Shown: piece by piece, positions 45,469-53,699 of the stretch
Position numbering within the stretch: position 1 is the stretch's first letter
Layout: every line of letters starts with the position of its first letter
Assembly: GCF_024584705.1 (NCBI RefSeq)
Contig: NZ_CP097384.1
Location: 1,798,001 to 1,862,000 of the forward strand
DNA length: 64,000 nt
From: Blastopirellula sp. J2-11
Lineage (GTDB): Bacteria; Planctomycetota; Planctomycetia; Pirellulales; Pirellulaceae
Direction of reading: 5' to 3'
The notes under the pieces: generated by a model
What the model saw: the letters and a program-made list of their open reading frames with translations, nothing else
Databases searched by the model: none
Told to the model about the DNA's origin: nothing
Made by a program: the position numbers and the translations under genes

Positions 45469-45741
45469 ATGTTGAATTTGCGACCACTCGCGCTCGCCAC
45501 CGTTGCGGTTTTGGCGGTATCGCAATGCGCCGGATGCTGGCCGTTGCAGCGCACTCCGTTGTTCGACCCCGGCACGATGCAACAGCAGCAGCAACGTGCC
45601 ATGGCCTACGATCCATATACCAACAATGACCTCGGCCCCGAGGTTCTGGGAGGTCGTCCCCGCGATTTTGATCGTCCCGTGGCCGAAGCAGTCCAAAACG
45701 ACGGGTCAAATTTCGGCGCCAACTCCCGATTTCTTCCGTAA
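45469..45741 (+). CDS. small secreted or lipid-anchored protein
   Basis: 90 aa, ATG 45469 with GGAGGAGC upstream. N-terminal segment LRPLALATVAVLAVSQCAGC could be a lipoprotein signal (cysteines at 20 and 23) or a signal peptide. The mature part is hydrophilic (QQQQQRAMAYDPYTNNDLGP, GGRPRDFDRPVAEAVQNDGS). No domain recognised. A 61-nt palindrome begins 30 bp after its stop. Confidence 0.75.
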   Translation: MLNLRPLALATVAVLAVSQCAGCWPLQRTPLFDPGTMQQQQQRAMAYDPYTNNDLGPEVLGGRPRDFDRPVAEAVQNDGSNFGANSRFLP

Positions 45742-45770
45742 GGCCGAATAGGGCGACGAATTGGGCTCCG

Positions 45771-45831
45771 TCTGAAAATGGGGTCAGGTCCGAATTTCGC
45801 CGCGAAATTCGGACCTGACCCCATTTTCAGA
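45771..45831. repeat. 61-nt perfect palindrome, copy 2
   Basis: Perfect inverted repeat with 30-bp arms around the central C at 45801: TCTGAAAATGGGGTCAGGTC, CGAATTTCG and the complementary arm. Same core as copy 1 (23354-23414) except G/C for C/G at one symmetric pair and different but still paired outer arms. It lies between the small lipoprotein gene and the pseudouridine synthase gene, both rightward. Confidence 0.9.
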
Positions 45832-45886
45832 GCTCCTTTTCGCGGATCACCGCGGCGCCTGTGCTTTGAGGGCGGTAGCGGATAAA

Positions 45887-47425
45887 ATGGGGGTTTTCGC
45901 CGAAGCCGCCAAAGCCGTTATGCCTGAAAACCCCGCTGAATCTGACAATCCTGCCCCTCTGCGGCTCGAACGTCTGCACAAAGTCTTGGCTTTTGCCGGC
46001 ATCGACAGCCGCCGCAAGTGCGAAGCGCTGATCCAAGAAGGCCGGGTCGAAGTCGACGGCAAATTCGTGACCGAACTCGGCATGAAGGTCGATCCCGAAC
46101 ATCAGGAGATCCTGGTCGATGGGCAACGGCTGAAGTTTGGTAAGCGTATCTACTACATGCTGAACAAGCCGCCTGGCGTGCTTAGCACCAATTTTGATCC
46201 GGCGGGGCGAACCCGCGTGATCGATATGGTGCCGCAAGATGTCCGGCTGTTCACGATCGGGCGATTGGATCGCGCCAGTGAAGGGCTGATTGTCGTCACC
46301 AATGACGGCGAATTGGCGAACCGCTTGGCCCATCCCCGCTACGAAATCGAAAAGACCTATCGCGTTGAGGTCGCCGGCCATCCCGAGCCTGACGCGATTA
46401 AGTTTGTGCGCCGCGGCGTTCATCTGGCCGAAGGCTTTGTCCAGCCGGTCAGCGTGGTGATGAAACGGAAAAACAAGCAAAGTACGACGCTGGAAGTGAT
46501 TCTGGACGAAGGGAAGAATCGCGAGATTCGCCGTTTGATGGCGAAGATCGGGCACAAGGTGCTTCGCCTAAAACGTATCGCGATGGGGCCGTTGCGTTTG
46601 GGAGAAATGCCCGAAGGTGCGTTCCGCGAACTGAAAAGCGCCGAGACCAAGGCGCTGCGCGATGCGGCGTTCGGCGTTGGCGCCGGCAGACCGAAAAAAC
46701 CGAAACCTCGGAAATCATCGACTTCAGGCGAGCAAGACCGTCCGATTTTCCCCGAGACGAAGACCATCGCGAAGGGACGCGCCGGTGCGAAGCCAACCGG
46801 GACCGGCGCCAAGAGCCGACCTGCAGGCAAACCAACTCGAAAATCGACCGGGACAGGAAAACCAACAGGTTCTGCTTCGAAAGATCGGTCGTTTGACTCC
46901 GTTCCCCAGAAGCGGACCTACGGCAAAACGATCGGCGGCGACTCCCCATCACGATCGTTCGACAAGAAGTCGGGACCGCCTGCGAAGGGCCGCTCGATCG
47001 ATAAATCGGCAGGCCGTCCAACCAAGAGCCGCGGTTTTTCAGAGTCCTTTGGCTCCCATGATGACGACGACGATGACGAAGGTCGTCCGATCTCCGAGTT
47101 GGGTTGGTCATCTGGAAAAGGCGGCGGTTCAGGGAAGAAAAACGCATCTCGAGCCGGCGGCGCCCCCAAGAAGAAGTTCGCCAAAAAGGGAACCGGCTTC
47201 AAGGGAGCTCCAAAAAAGGGAGCTCCAAAAAAGGGAGGACCCAAAAAAGGAGGCCCCAAGAAGGGCGCTCCCAAAAAGAAGAAGTCGACCTTTGGTCAGG
47301 CTGCGGCCGAAACCGAACGGGGCGGTCGGAAGAGCAAACGCGGCGGCACGCGCACGAAGTACGTGAAGAATCCTGACGATAAGAAAAAGACATTCACCAA
47401 GAAAAAGACGAAACGCCGCAAGTGA
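45887..47425 (+). CDS. RluB/RsuA-family pseudouridine synthase with long basic tail
   Basis: 512 aa from ATG 45887 (a TTG at 45866 is an alternative). Residues about 25-80 are an S4 RNA-binding domain (RLHKVLAFAGIDSRRKCEAL, GRVEVDGKFV); the catalytic domain follows with GRLDRASEGLIVVTNDGELA (catalytic Asp) and VILDEGKNREIRRLMAKIGH. Large-subunit rRNA is the usual RluB target. After about residue 260 comes a 250-residue low-complexity tail rich in Lys, Arg, Ser, Gly and Pro, including tandem KKGAPKKGGP units (47205-47285), likely an unstructured RNA- or ribosome-binding tail. GTGA overlap with pyrK suggests coupling. Confidence 0.9.
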   Translation: MGVFAEAAKAVMPENPAESDNPAPLRLERLHKVLAFAGIDSRRKCEALIQEGRVEVDGKFVTELGMKVDPEHQEILVDGQRLKFGKRIYYMLNKPPGVLSTNFDPAGRTRVIDMVPQDVRLFTIGRLDRASEGLIVVTNDGELANRLAHPRYEIEKTYRVEVAGHPEPDAIKFVRRGVHLAEGFVQPVSVVMKRKNKQSTTLEVILDEGKNREIRRLMAKIGHKVLRLKRIAMGPLRLGEMPEGAFRELKSAETKALRDAAFGVGAGRPKKPKPRKSSTSGEQDRPIFPETKTIAKGRAGAKPTGTGAKSRPAGKPTRKSTGTGKPTGSASKDRSFDSVPQKRTYGKTIGGDSPSRSFDKKSGPPAKGRSIDKSAGRPTKSRGFSESFGSHDDDDDDEGRPISELGWSSGKGGGSGKKNASRAGGAPKKKFAKKGTGFKGAPKKGAPKKGGPKKGGPKKGAPKKKKSTFGQAAAETERGGRKSKRGGTRTKYVKNPDDKKKTFTKKKTKRRK

Positions 47426-48306
47426 ACGAGAACTGCAATCCGCTGCATGCCGCGTACTACGCCGACCAGGCCGTTCAGCTGACGGTGGAAGTGGTCGAAA
47501 ACGTCCAGTTGGCGCGTGATACGTATCGAGTTCGTTTCGCGTGTCCAAGCTTGGCGGCCAGTATCACGCCGGGGCAGTTTGTCATGCTGCGTCTGGCCGA
47601 CATGCAAGATCCGCTGCTCGGTCGACCCTTGGCGATGTACGACGTCTATTGTGACGCCAGCGGCGCGGCGGTCGGTATCGATGTCGTGTATCTCGTGCAT
47701 GGCAAGCTGACGAGCAAGTTGGCGCGCTGCGCGCCTGGTCAACGTCTGGAAGTCTGGGGCCCGCTGGGGAACGGATTTCCGGGGCAACAAGTCGATCATC
47801 TGATCATGGTCGCCGGCGGCATCGGACAAACGCCGTTTGTAGCGCTCGGCAAAGAATATCTCGGTCGCCAAGCGTACGGAGATCCGCCGCGACAGAACGT
47901 CTCGGCCGGCAAAGTCACGATGTGCTACGGAGCTCGCTCAGCCGATTACTTGGCCGGAGTCGAAGACTTTCGCGCGTGCGGCGTCGATGTCAAAATCAGC
48001 ACCGACGACGGATCGGCAGGGCATCACGGCCTGGTGACCGATCTGCTCCATGCGGCGTTAGATGAGTCAACATCCGGCGTCCAGATCGCTTGCTGCGGAC
48101 CCGAGCGGATGATGGAATCGGTCGCCACGATCGCCGCACAGCGCAACGTGCCGTGCTGGGTTTCTCTCGAAACGCCGATGGCTTGCGGCATCGGCATCTG
48201 CTTTACCTGCGTCGCTAAGGTCCGCCAGGACGACGGCAGTTGGGACTACAAACGAACCTGCGTTGAAGGTCCGATCTTCGCTGCCGAAAAGATTGACTGG
48301 GAATAG
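47422..48306 (+). CDS. pyrK: dihydroorotate dehydrogenase electron transfer subunit (PyrK-type)
   Basis: 294 aa, GTG start overlapping the upstream TGA (GTGA). Ferredoxin-NADP reductase fold with FAD motif PLLGRPLAMYDVY and FVMLRLA, NAD site VAGGIGQTPFVALGKEYLG, and a C-terminal [2Fe-2S] cluster: CGIGICFTCVAKV plus the later Cys in KRTCVEGPIF. In class 1B dihydroorotate dehydrogenases PyrK passes electrons from PyrD to NAD; pyrD is not in the window, so the assignment rests on motifs and a related electron-transfer role cannot be excluded. Confidence 0.85.
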   Translation: MNENCNPLHAAYYADQAVQLTVEVVENVQLARDTYRVRFACPSLAASITPGQFVMLRLADMQDPLLGRPLAMYDVYCDASGAAVGIDVVYLVHGKLTSKLARCAPGQRLEVWGPLGNGFPGQQVDHLIMVAGGIGQTPFVALGKEYLGRQAYGDPPRQNVSAGKVTMCYGARSADYLAGVEDFRACGVDVKISTDDGSAGHHGLVTDLLHAALDESTSGVQIACCGPERMMESVATIAAQRNVPCWVSLETPMACGIGICFTCVAKVRQDDGSWDYKRTCVEGPIFAAEKIDWE

Positions 48307-48325
48307 TCCGAGTCGCTTTCGACGC

Positions 48326-49471
48326 TTAAGACAACGCTGCGATCAGGCGGTCAACGTCGTCCGCATTCGTATAGCCGTGGGGGCTAATTCGAAGCCGTCC
48401 ACTTCGCACGCTGAGCCCGACCTGGGCGTCCACACATCGTTTACGCAACTGATGCGGGTCTTGTCCAGGGAACTCAAACGAGATGATGCCCGACCTATTG
48501 TCGCCGTCTCGATCGGAGTAAATCGACGCGCCGATCGACTGCAATCGCTCGCAAGCCAGATCGCCGATTTCCAGCACGCGATCTGCAACGGCTGATTGCT
48601 GTGGTCCGGCGCCAAGTTCCATCAATAGCCCTAAGCTGCTTCCCAGCGCCATGTAGCCGACCATGTTTTTCGATCCTCCTTCGAAGCGACGTGCGGTGTC
48701 GCTGAAGTTCAGATCGATCCGATCATAGTCGTAAGGCTTGGCCATGCTGGTAGGCCCGACAAACAGCGGGCGCAATTTGTCGAAGTGCTCGCAGCGAATG
48801 TAAAACATGCCGGCGCCTTCGGGGGTCAGCAGCCATTTTTGGCTGGTCGAAGCGAGAAAATCGACGCCTGTCGCTTTGACATCAAAAGGGAAAACGCCTA
48901 ATCCTTGGATCACGTCGACAAACAGCAGGGCGCCTTTGCTGTGGACAAGTTCGGTTAGTTTGGCGATATCGAGTCGAAACCCGGTCGAATAGCTGACCCA
49001 GCTGACGGCGACGATCTTGGTGGTTGAATCAATCTTGGCGGCGATCTGGTCCAGCGTTGGACCAGGTCCAGTCACTTCGACCTGGCGAACTTCGACACCG
49101 ATACTTTTTAGATGCATCCATGCGTATAAATTGGCCGGAAACTCGTTACTGAGGACGACGACGCTGTCTCCTGGTTTCCACGCATATCCGCCGGCGACAA
49201 GCGAAACGCCGTGCGTTGTATTGGGGAGCAGCGCGATCTCTTCGACGTCGGCGTTGACCAGCGAAGCGATCTTCCCCCGCGTCTTTTCGACCGTCGCCGC
49301 CCACTCGGGCCAATGCAGATTTCCTCCGGCAGCGGCCTGGTCCACAAACTGCTTGATCAACGCAGCGGTTCGCCGAGGGAGGGGAGAAACCGACGAGTGA
49401 TCAAAGTAAGCCCATTGGGGTACAATGGTCATCTCTTGACGAAACTGGTCCCAGAGAGAGGGGGCGCTCAT
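48326..49471 (-). CDS. class V aminotransferase (cysteine desulfurase / isopenicillin-N-epimerase-like)
   Basis: 381 aa. PLP-dependent fold type I: AYFDHSSVSPLPRRTAALIK, EIALLPNTTHGVSLVAGGYA, NEFPANLYAWMHL, VSWVSYSTGFRLDIAKL, FVDVIQGLGVFPFDV (PLP-binding Asp), and the Schiff-base lysine in STSQKWLLTPEGAG. A flexible Cys loop typical of IscS is missing, so an amino-acid epimerase, lyase or aminotransferase role is as likely as desulfurase. Convergent with pyrK. Confidence 0.85.
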   Translation of the reverse strand: MSAPSLWDQFRQEMTIVPQWAYFDHSSVSPLPRRTAALIKQFVDQAAAGGNLHWPEWAATVEKTRGKIASLVNADVEEIALLPNTTHGVSLVAGGYAWKPGDSVVVLSNEFPANLYAWMHLKSIGVEVRQVEVTGPGPTLDQIAAKIDSTTKIVAVSWVSYSTGFRLDIAKLTELVHSKGALLFVDVIQGLGVFPFDVKATGVDFLASTSQKWLLTPEGAGMFYIRCEHFDKLRPLFVGPTSMAKPYDYDRIDLNFSDTARRFEGGSKNMVGYMALGSSLGLLMELGAGPQQSAVADRVLEIGDLACERLQSIGASIYSDRDGDNRSGIISFEFPGQDPHQLRKRCVDAQVGLSVRSGRLRISPHGYTNADDVDRLIAALS

Positions 49472-49735
49472 GACTGCAGTGTTCCAAAAGCTTGCGAGAG
49501 AAATAGTTACGGCGTACTATAAGGATCTCTTCGCCGGTTGCAAAACCCCCGGCCGTCATCAATAATCCTCGTTTCTCCTCTTCCACGATGTCGGTGTTTT
49601 CTCCGCAAGTTGTTGCGAGAAAGGACTTTTCCCACGCCCAGGGTGACATCTGGCGGAGGCGAGTTATACTACACCGTCTGGGAGATCTGGGAAAACTTCA
49701 CCAGGTTTGTGCAGGGGCCAAACAGGAGTCGCCGC

Positions 49736-49918
49736 ATGCCGAAAGCGCTAACAATCACGGGAATGGCCATTTCCATTCTCATATTCTTGGTGTTTGCGCT
49801 CGATTTGGCGATAGGGGTTCCCTTCAAAGGGGTCAGTACGACGATGGATGTCGCCTTCGTCGTCGGATCAGCCATCGTCGCATTTCTCGCATTTACGACG
49901 TTTCGAGAACTGAAATAG
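49736..49918 (+). CDS. small two-helix membrane protein
   Basis: 60 aa, ATG 49736 with AGGAG 7 nt upstream. Two hydrophobic segments: ITGMAISILIFLVFALDLAI and VAFVVGSAIVAFLAFTTF. Too short for family assignment. The longer open frame from 49538 is probably spurious. Convergent with the next gene. Confidence 0.7.
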   Translation: MPKALTITGMAISILIFLVFALDLAIGVPFKGVSTTMDVAFVVGSAIVAFLAFTTFRELK

Positions 49919-49933
49919 TTCGTGACCAGCTTG

Positions 49934-50635
49934 CTACGCGGCTTTGGCCGTCGCTTGCTCGAGCTGGCTGGCGCAAGCCGCTAGCGTTTCGACCGATCCC
50001 CCCTGATCTCTAAATCGCGCCGCGAATTCGATGGCGCGAGTCGCCTGATCGGCCGCCCAAACGCCTGAATTGGCGACAGTTTCGCCGCAAATTCGCATAA
50101 TCTGCATCGGACCCGGTTTGGCGAAATCAAAGCGTTGGGGAAGCCATTGGGTCAGTCGCGATAGTAGCTTTGGCGCTTGAATGCTCGGCTCAAATAGCGC
50201 CAGTCCATGTTGTTGCGACATTCCCTGCAGCACGCCGCCGCTGCTGCGAATCGCCAAAACGCCGGCAGACCGCAAAGCACTGGCTTGCCGCTGATGCAGA
50301 GGGGAATGCGTGAACACCGAGCGAACCGAGTGCCCTGCCAGGCGGCGAACTTCCTTAATCAATCCTTGCCCCCCCCATTGTCGCCAATCACTGGAGGGCT
50401 GCATCAACAGGGCTGTTTCGTGCTGCGGTTGGGTCGCAATCCAATTCGCCAGTTGGCCATAGCCGGGGCGTGACAGCCCAAATGTCGCAGGCAGCTGATG
50501 TTCGGCCAGCTGGTCGATCAACGTCCGGGCGGCGTCATGGAGACGTCGATGCTGGGCCAGTTGAAGCGAGGGAGCAGAGAGTTGGAGGTCGATCGTAATT
50601 ACCAGACGGTTGGTTAACATACCCCCAAGTCGCAT
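49934..50635 (-). CDS. degenerate polysaccharide-deacetylase-like protein (tentative)
   Basis: 233 aa, ATG 50635 with GGGAG upstream. The pattern LVITIDLQLSAPSL, QLAEHQLPATFGLSRP, HETALLMQPSSDWRQWGG, ALRSAGVLAIRSSGG is reminiscent of a NodB-like TIM barrel, but the metal-binding Asp pair (TFDD) and HxxxH motifs are absent. The Ala-rich C-terminus (LAACASQLEQATAKAA) is predicted coiled. Function unknown; no deacetylase activity expected. Confidence 0.5.
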   Translation of the reverse strand: MRLGGMLTNRLVITIDLQLSAPSLQLAQHRRLHDAARTLIDQLAEHQLPATFGLSRPGYGQLANWIATQPQHETALLMQPSSDWRQWGGQGLIKEVRRLAGHSVRSVFTHSPLHQRQASALRSAGVLAIRSSGGVLQGMSQQHGLALFEPSIQAPKLLSRLTQWLPQRFDFAKPGPMQIMRICGETVANSGVWAADQATRAIEFAARFRDQGGSVETLAACASQLEQATAKAA

Positions 50636-50891
50636 AGGATTCTCCCGTCATAAGTTGCAGAATGGACCTGTTTTCTGGATCGGTCGTAAGGATTTTGCGG
50701 GTGAAGGATTTGGCCGGATCTCGTCTCAGGCAGGGAAGGCGGTTTGATGGAATTAGGAAAACCTTGCCGGCACGCGCCCAGAAATGAACTATCGGGTCAC
50801 TCTCTGCGACGAAGGAAAGAGATAGCCGTAAGCTGCGGGATGAGCCACAATAAAGGACAGGAAAGTTCCGCCGCTTTCCGGAGGAAAGCCG

Positions 50892-51959
50892 ATGACCGAA
50901 AATTTGAATCGCCGAACCGCACTTCGCTGGATCGCTGCAGGGCTTCCCCTAGCGGCTGGAGTTGCCGGAAATTCGTCACTCGCCGCTGCTGACAACGTGC
51001 TGCGTACCAATTGGCTCACGTCGACCCGTAAAGGGCTCGACTGGGTCGCACGCACCCAAACTCGGATGGGACATTGGGCCAGTCAGGCCTATCCAACCGC
51101 AATGGCGGCGCTGGCCGGCACAGCGCTGATCTCCTCCGGTTCGACGACGACGCAAGGGCCGTACGCTAAGAACATTCGCCGCGTCACTGACTTCATCTAC
51201 AGTAAACGGCGTGACAACGGTTTGATCGGCGATCCGTTGACCGACAATCGTTACACCTACGGGCACGGCTTTTCGATGCTCTTCCTCTCGCAAGTTCTCG
51301 GCGAAGAAGAAGACGAAGATCGACGCGAAGAGCTGATCAACACGTTGACCAAAGCGGTCGAGTTTACCGTCGCCGCGCAGACCACCTCGGGCGGTTGGGG
51401 CTACGTCAGTGCGAAAGATGGCAATGATTTCGACGAAGGCTCGACAACCATCACGCAAGTGCAAGGCCTACGCGGTTGTCGCAACGCCGGGATTGTCGTT
51501 CCGTCAGAAGTGGTCGAACGAGCCAAGCAATACATCTACGGCTGCCAGAATCCGGACGGCGGCATTTCGTACAGCTCCAAAAATCGGGGCACTTCGCGAC
51601 CGGCGATCACGGCCGCTTCGATTTGTTGCTTGCAGAATGCCGGCGAGTATGGCGGCGACGTCGTCGATAAGATGATTGCATACTGCAAAGACAACCTGCA
51701 CCAGATTCAGACGCAGCAGCAAGCGTTCAGCCACTGGCACTACACTTATCTGTACTACGCTCAAGTTGTCTATCGCGAAGGCTTTCGTGATCGCGAATTT
51801 TGGGAAACGTTCCGCGATCGGCTTTATTCCGAGATTGTCCGCAAGCAGCGTAATGACGGCGCTTGGGATGATTCGACCGTCGGTCCGATCTACGTCACAT
51901 CCTGCAACTTGATCATGATGCAGCTTGACTACGGGTTCCTGCCGATCTATCAGCGCTAG
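50892..51959 (+). CDS. Tat-exported prenyltransferase/squalene-oxidase-repeat protein
   Basis: 355 aa. Twin-arginine signal NLNRRTALRWIAAGLPLAAG, then an alpha/alpha toroid with QW-like repeats: QTTSGGWGYV, CQNPDGGISYSSKN, QRNDGAWDDS; also ITAASICCLQNAGEYGGDVV and SHWHYTYLYYAQV. Members of this clan include squalene-hopene cyclases and prenyltransferases, but the cyclase DxDD motif is absent, so it probably does not cyclise squalene. Widespread in planctomycetes; function unknown. Confidence 0.85.
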   Translation: MTENLNRRTALRWIAAGLPLAAGVAGNSSLAAADNVLRTNWLTSTRKGLDWVARTQTRMGHWASQAYPTAMAALAGTALISSGSTTTQGPYAKNIRRVTDFIYSKRRDNGLIGDPLTDNRYTYGHGFSMLFLSQVLGEEEDEDRREELINTLTKAVEFTVAAQTTSGGWGYVSAKDGNDFDEGSTTITQVQGLRGCRNAGIVVPSEVVERAKQYIYGCQNPDGGISYSSKNRGTSRPAITAASICCLQNAGEYGGDVVDKMIAYCKDNLHQIQTQQQAFSHWHYTYLYYAQVVYREGFRDREFWETFRDRLYSEIVRKQRNDGAWDDSTVGPIYVTSCNLIMMQLDYGFLPIYQR

Positions 51960-51984
51960 TCGTTGATCGCGTCGTCGCGGTAAG

Positions 51985-53511
51985 TTAGTTCTCGCTAACG
52001 TGCTGTTTCAGCACCTCGATGATCCCTTCCATCGTAAAGAGCGTCGCCTCGACGACCGGTTCGACTTCCAATTCGCGTAGTGCATCCGATGTGATCGGGC
52101 TGATGCTGACAAACTTGGTTTGCTGCGTTCGATTTCCCAATAAACGAACGGTCGCTCTGGCGATCGCGCTGCTGGTGACGATCACATAGTCGATCGGCTG
52201 ATCGTCCCAGGCCTCGATAATCTCTGGCGAAAGCGTCGTGCAATCGTCGCTTTGGTAGACGACGATCTCGGTGACTTCCCCGCCGGCGGCGGTTAGACCT
52301 GTTGGCAGTACGTCTCGACCACGACTAGCCCGCGGCAGTAGGAAGCGTTGCTCGTTGGCTGCGGATTGGAGCGATGCGACCAGCGATTCGGCCCGATATT
52401 CGGCCGGGATCACATCGGCGTTGAGATGATATTCGGCCAGCATGTCGGCGGTGCCAGAGCCGATCGCCGCTATCTGCAGATGGCCGACGGCACGCAGATC
52501 ATCTCCCAACGCGAAGAGCCGATCCAGAAAATAACGGACGCCGTTGGCGCTCGAAAAAACGAGCCATTCAAAATCGTGCAAACGACGGATCGCGTCGTCG
52601 ACCGGCGTCCAATCGTGGGGCGGTGAAATCTGAATCGCCGGTTGCAAATAAACGTCGGCGCCGAGTTCGGCCAGCGTGTGCGCCAGATCTTCGGCTTGAT
52701 GTTCAGGACGCGTAATCAAGATGCGTTGGCCAAACAGCGGACGCTGTTGGAACCAGTTGTCGGCCGAGGCTTCGCGCGCGACTTCTCCCACAACCACGAT
52801 CACCGGGGGGCGAATCTTAGAGCCGGAGTGGAGATGGTCGGCGATTTCGCCCAGCGTGCACTGAAAGGTTTCTTGATCGGGCCAACTGCAGCGACGAATG
52901 ATGGCGCAGGGAGTATCCGTCGACTTTCCGCCTGCGATCAGTCCCGCTGACCAGGCAGGCGCCGAAGTGACGCCCATGTACATCACGAGCGTTCCGGGGA
53001 ATTGGGCCAGCGCGGCGTAGTCGATCGCGTCGTCCGATTTGCCCGGCTTCTCTCTGCCGGTAACCAGCGCGACTGCCGAAGCGAAACGGGAGTCGGTCAC
53101 GGGAACTCCGGCACAAGCGCCGGCCGCGAGCGCCGTGGTCACGCCGGGGACGATTTCAAACGGAATGTCGTTTTGCTTCAGCGCGTCGATTTCGTCCGCC
53201 GCGCGGGCAAAGATGGTTGGGTCGCCGCTTTTCAGGCGGACCACCTGAAGTCCCGCTTGGGCCGCGTCGACCATCGCCTGATTGATCTCTTGCTGCGACC
53301 AGAGCTTTCCTTGCCCGTGTCTACCCAGGCAATGCCGCTGAGCGTCGCTGCGGACATGCCGCAGCAGGGAGGGGTTGGCGAGATAGTCGTAAAGCACCAC
53401 ATCGGCGTCGGCCAATAGCTCGACGCCGCGAAGGGTGATCAAGCCGGCGTCGCCTGGCCCAGCGCCGACGAGAGAGACTTTACCGCGGGAATGGGAAGGT
53501 ATTTTCGGCAT
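51985..53511 (-). CDS. uroporphyrinogen-III C-methyltransferase / uroporphyrinogen-III synthase fusion
   Basis: 508 aa. N-terminal half is the SAM-dependent methyltransferase (CobA/SUMT): KVSLVGAGPGDAGLITLRGV, ADVVLYDYLANPSLL, VRLKSGDPTIFARAADE, EIVPGVTTALAAGACAGVPV, GTLVMYMGV. The second half (from about residue 255, GQRILITRPEHQAEDLAHTL) is a HemD domain: WLVFSSANGVRYFLDRLFAL, LLPRASRGRDVLPTGL, VIVTSSAIARATVRLLG. It links the tetrapyrrole ring-closing step to the precorrin-2 branch towards siroheme or cobalamin. Single gene. Confidence 0.93.
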   Translation of the reverse strand: MPKIPSHSRGKVSLVGAGPGDAGLITLRGVELLADADVVLYDYLANPSLLRHVRSDAQRHCLGRHGQGKLWSQQEINQAMVDAAQAGLQVVRLKSGDPTIFARAADEIDALKQNDIPFEIVPGVTTALAAGACAGVPVTDSRFASAVALVTGREKPGKSDDAIDYAALAQFPGTLVMYMGVTSAPAWSAGLIAGGKSTDTPCAIIRRCSWPDQETFQCTLGEIADHLHSGSKIRPPVIVVVGEVAREASADNWFQQRPLFGQRILITRPEHQAEDLAHTLAELGADVYLQPAIQISPPHDWTPVDDAIRRLHDFEWLVFSSANGVRYFLDRLFALGDDLRAVGHLQIAAIGSGTADMLAEYHLNADVIPAEYRAESLVASLQSAANEQRFLLPRASRGRDVLPTGLTAAGGEVTEIVVYQSDDCTTLSPEIIEAWDDQPIDYVIVTSSAIARATVRLLGNRTQQTKFVSISPITSDALRELEVEPVVEATLFTMEGIIEVLKQHVSEN

Positions 53512-53699
53512 TCCGATTTCAAAGGGCTAAGGTTGGCGAATCCCTATCGATTGAACCCCTTCAGGGCAAGTTTCACAAGACGCCAACATCTTGTTTGCCA
53601 AGAACTTGGCACGACTGACTTGGTCCGGCTAGAATAAGGTTTCGTCGCGGTTACGATGACGGTGGACCAGTTTTTCTTCTGAAGTGGACAATTAGCGAC

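Noticed and set aside
47205-47285. Short tandem nucleotide repeat (AAAAAAGGGAGCTCC-type units)
   Set aside because: It is the coding sequence of the KKGAPKKGGP tail of the pseudouridine synthase, so it is described with that gene and not as a separate non-coding repeat.
49934-50635. Active polysaccharide deacetylase
   Set aside because: The metal-binding Asp-Asp and HxxxH motifs of NodB-like enzymes are missing; kept only as a tentative fold-level note.
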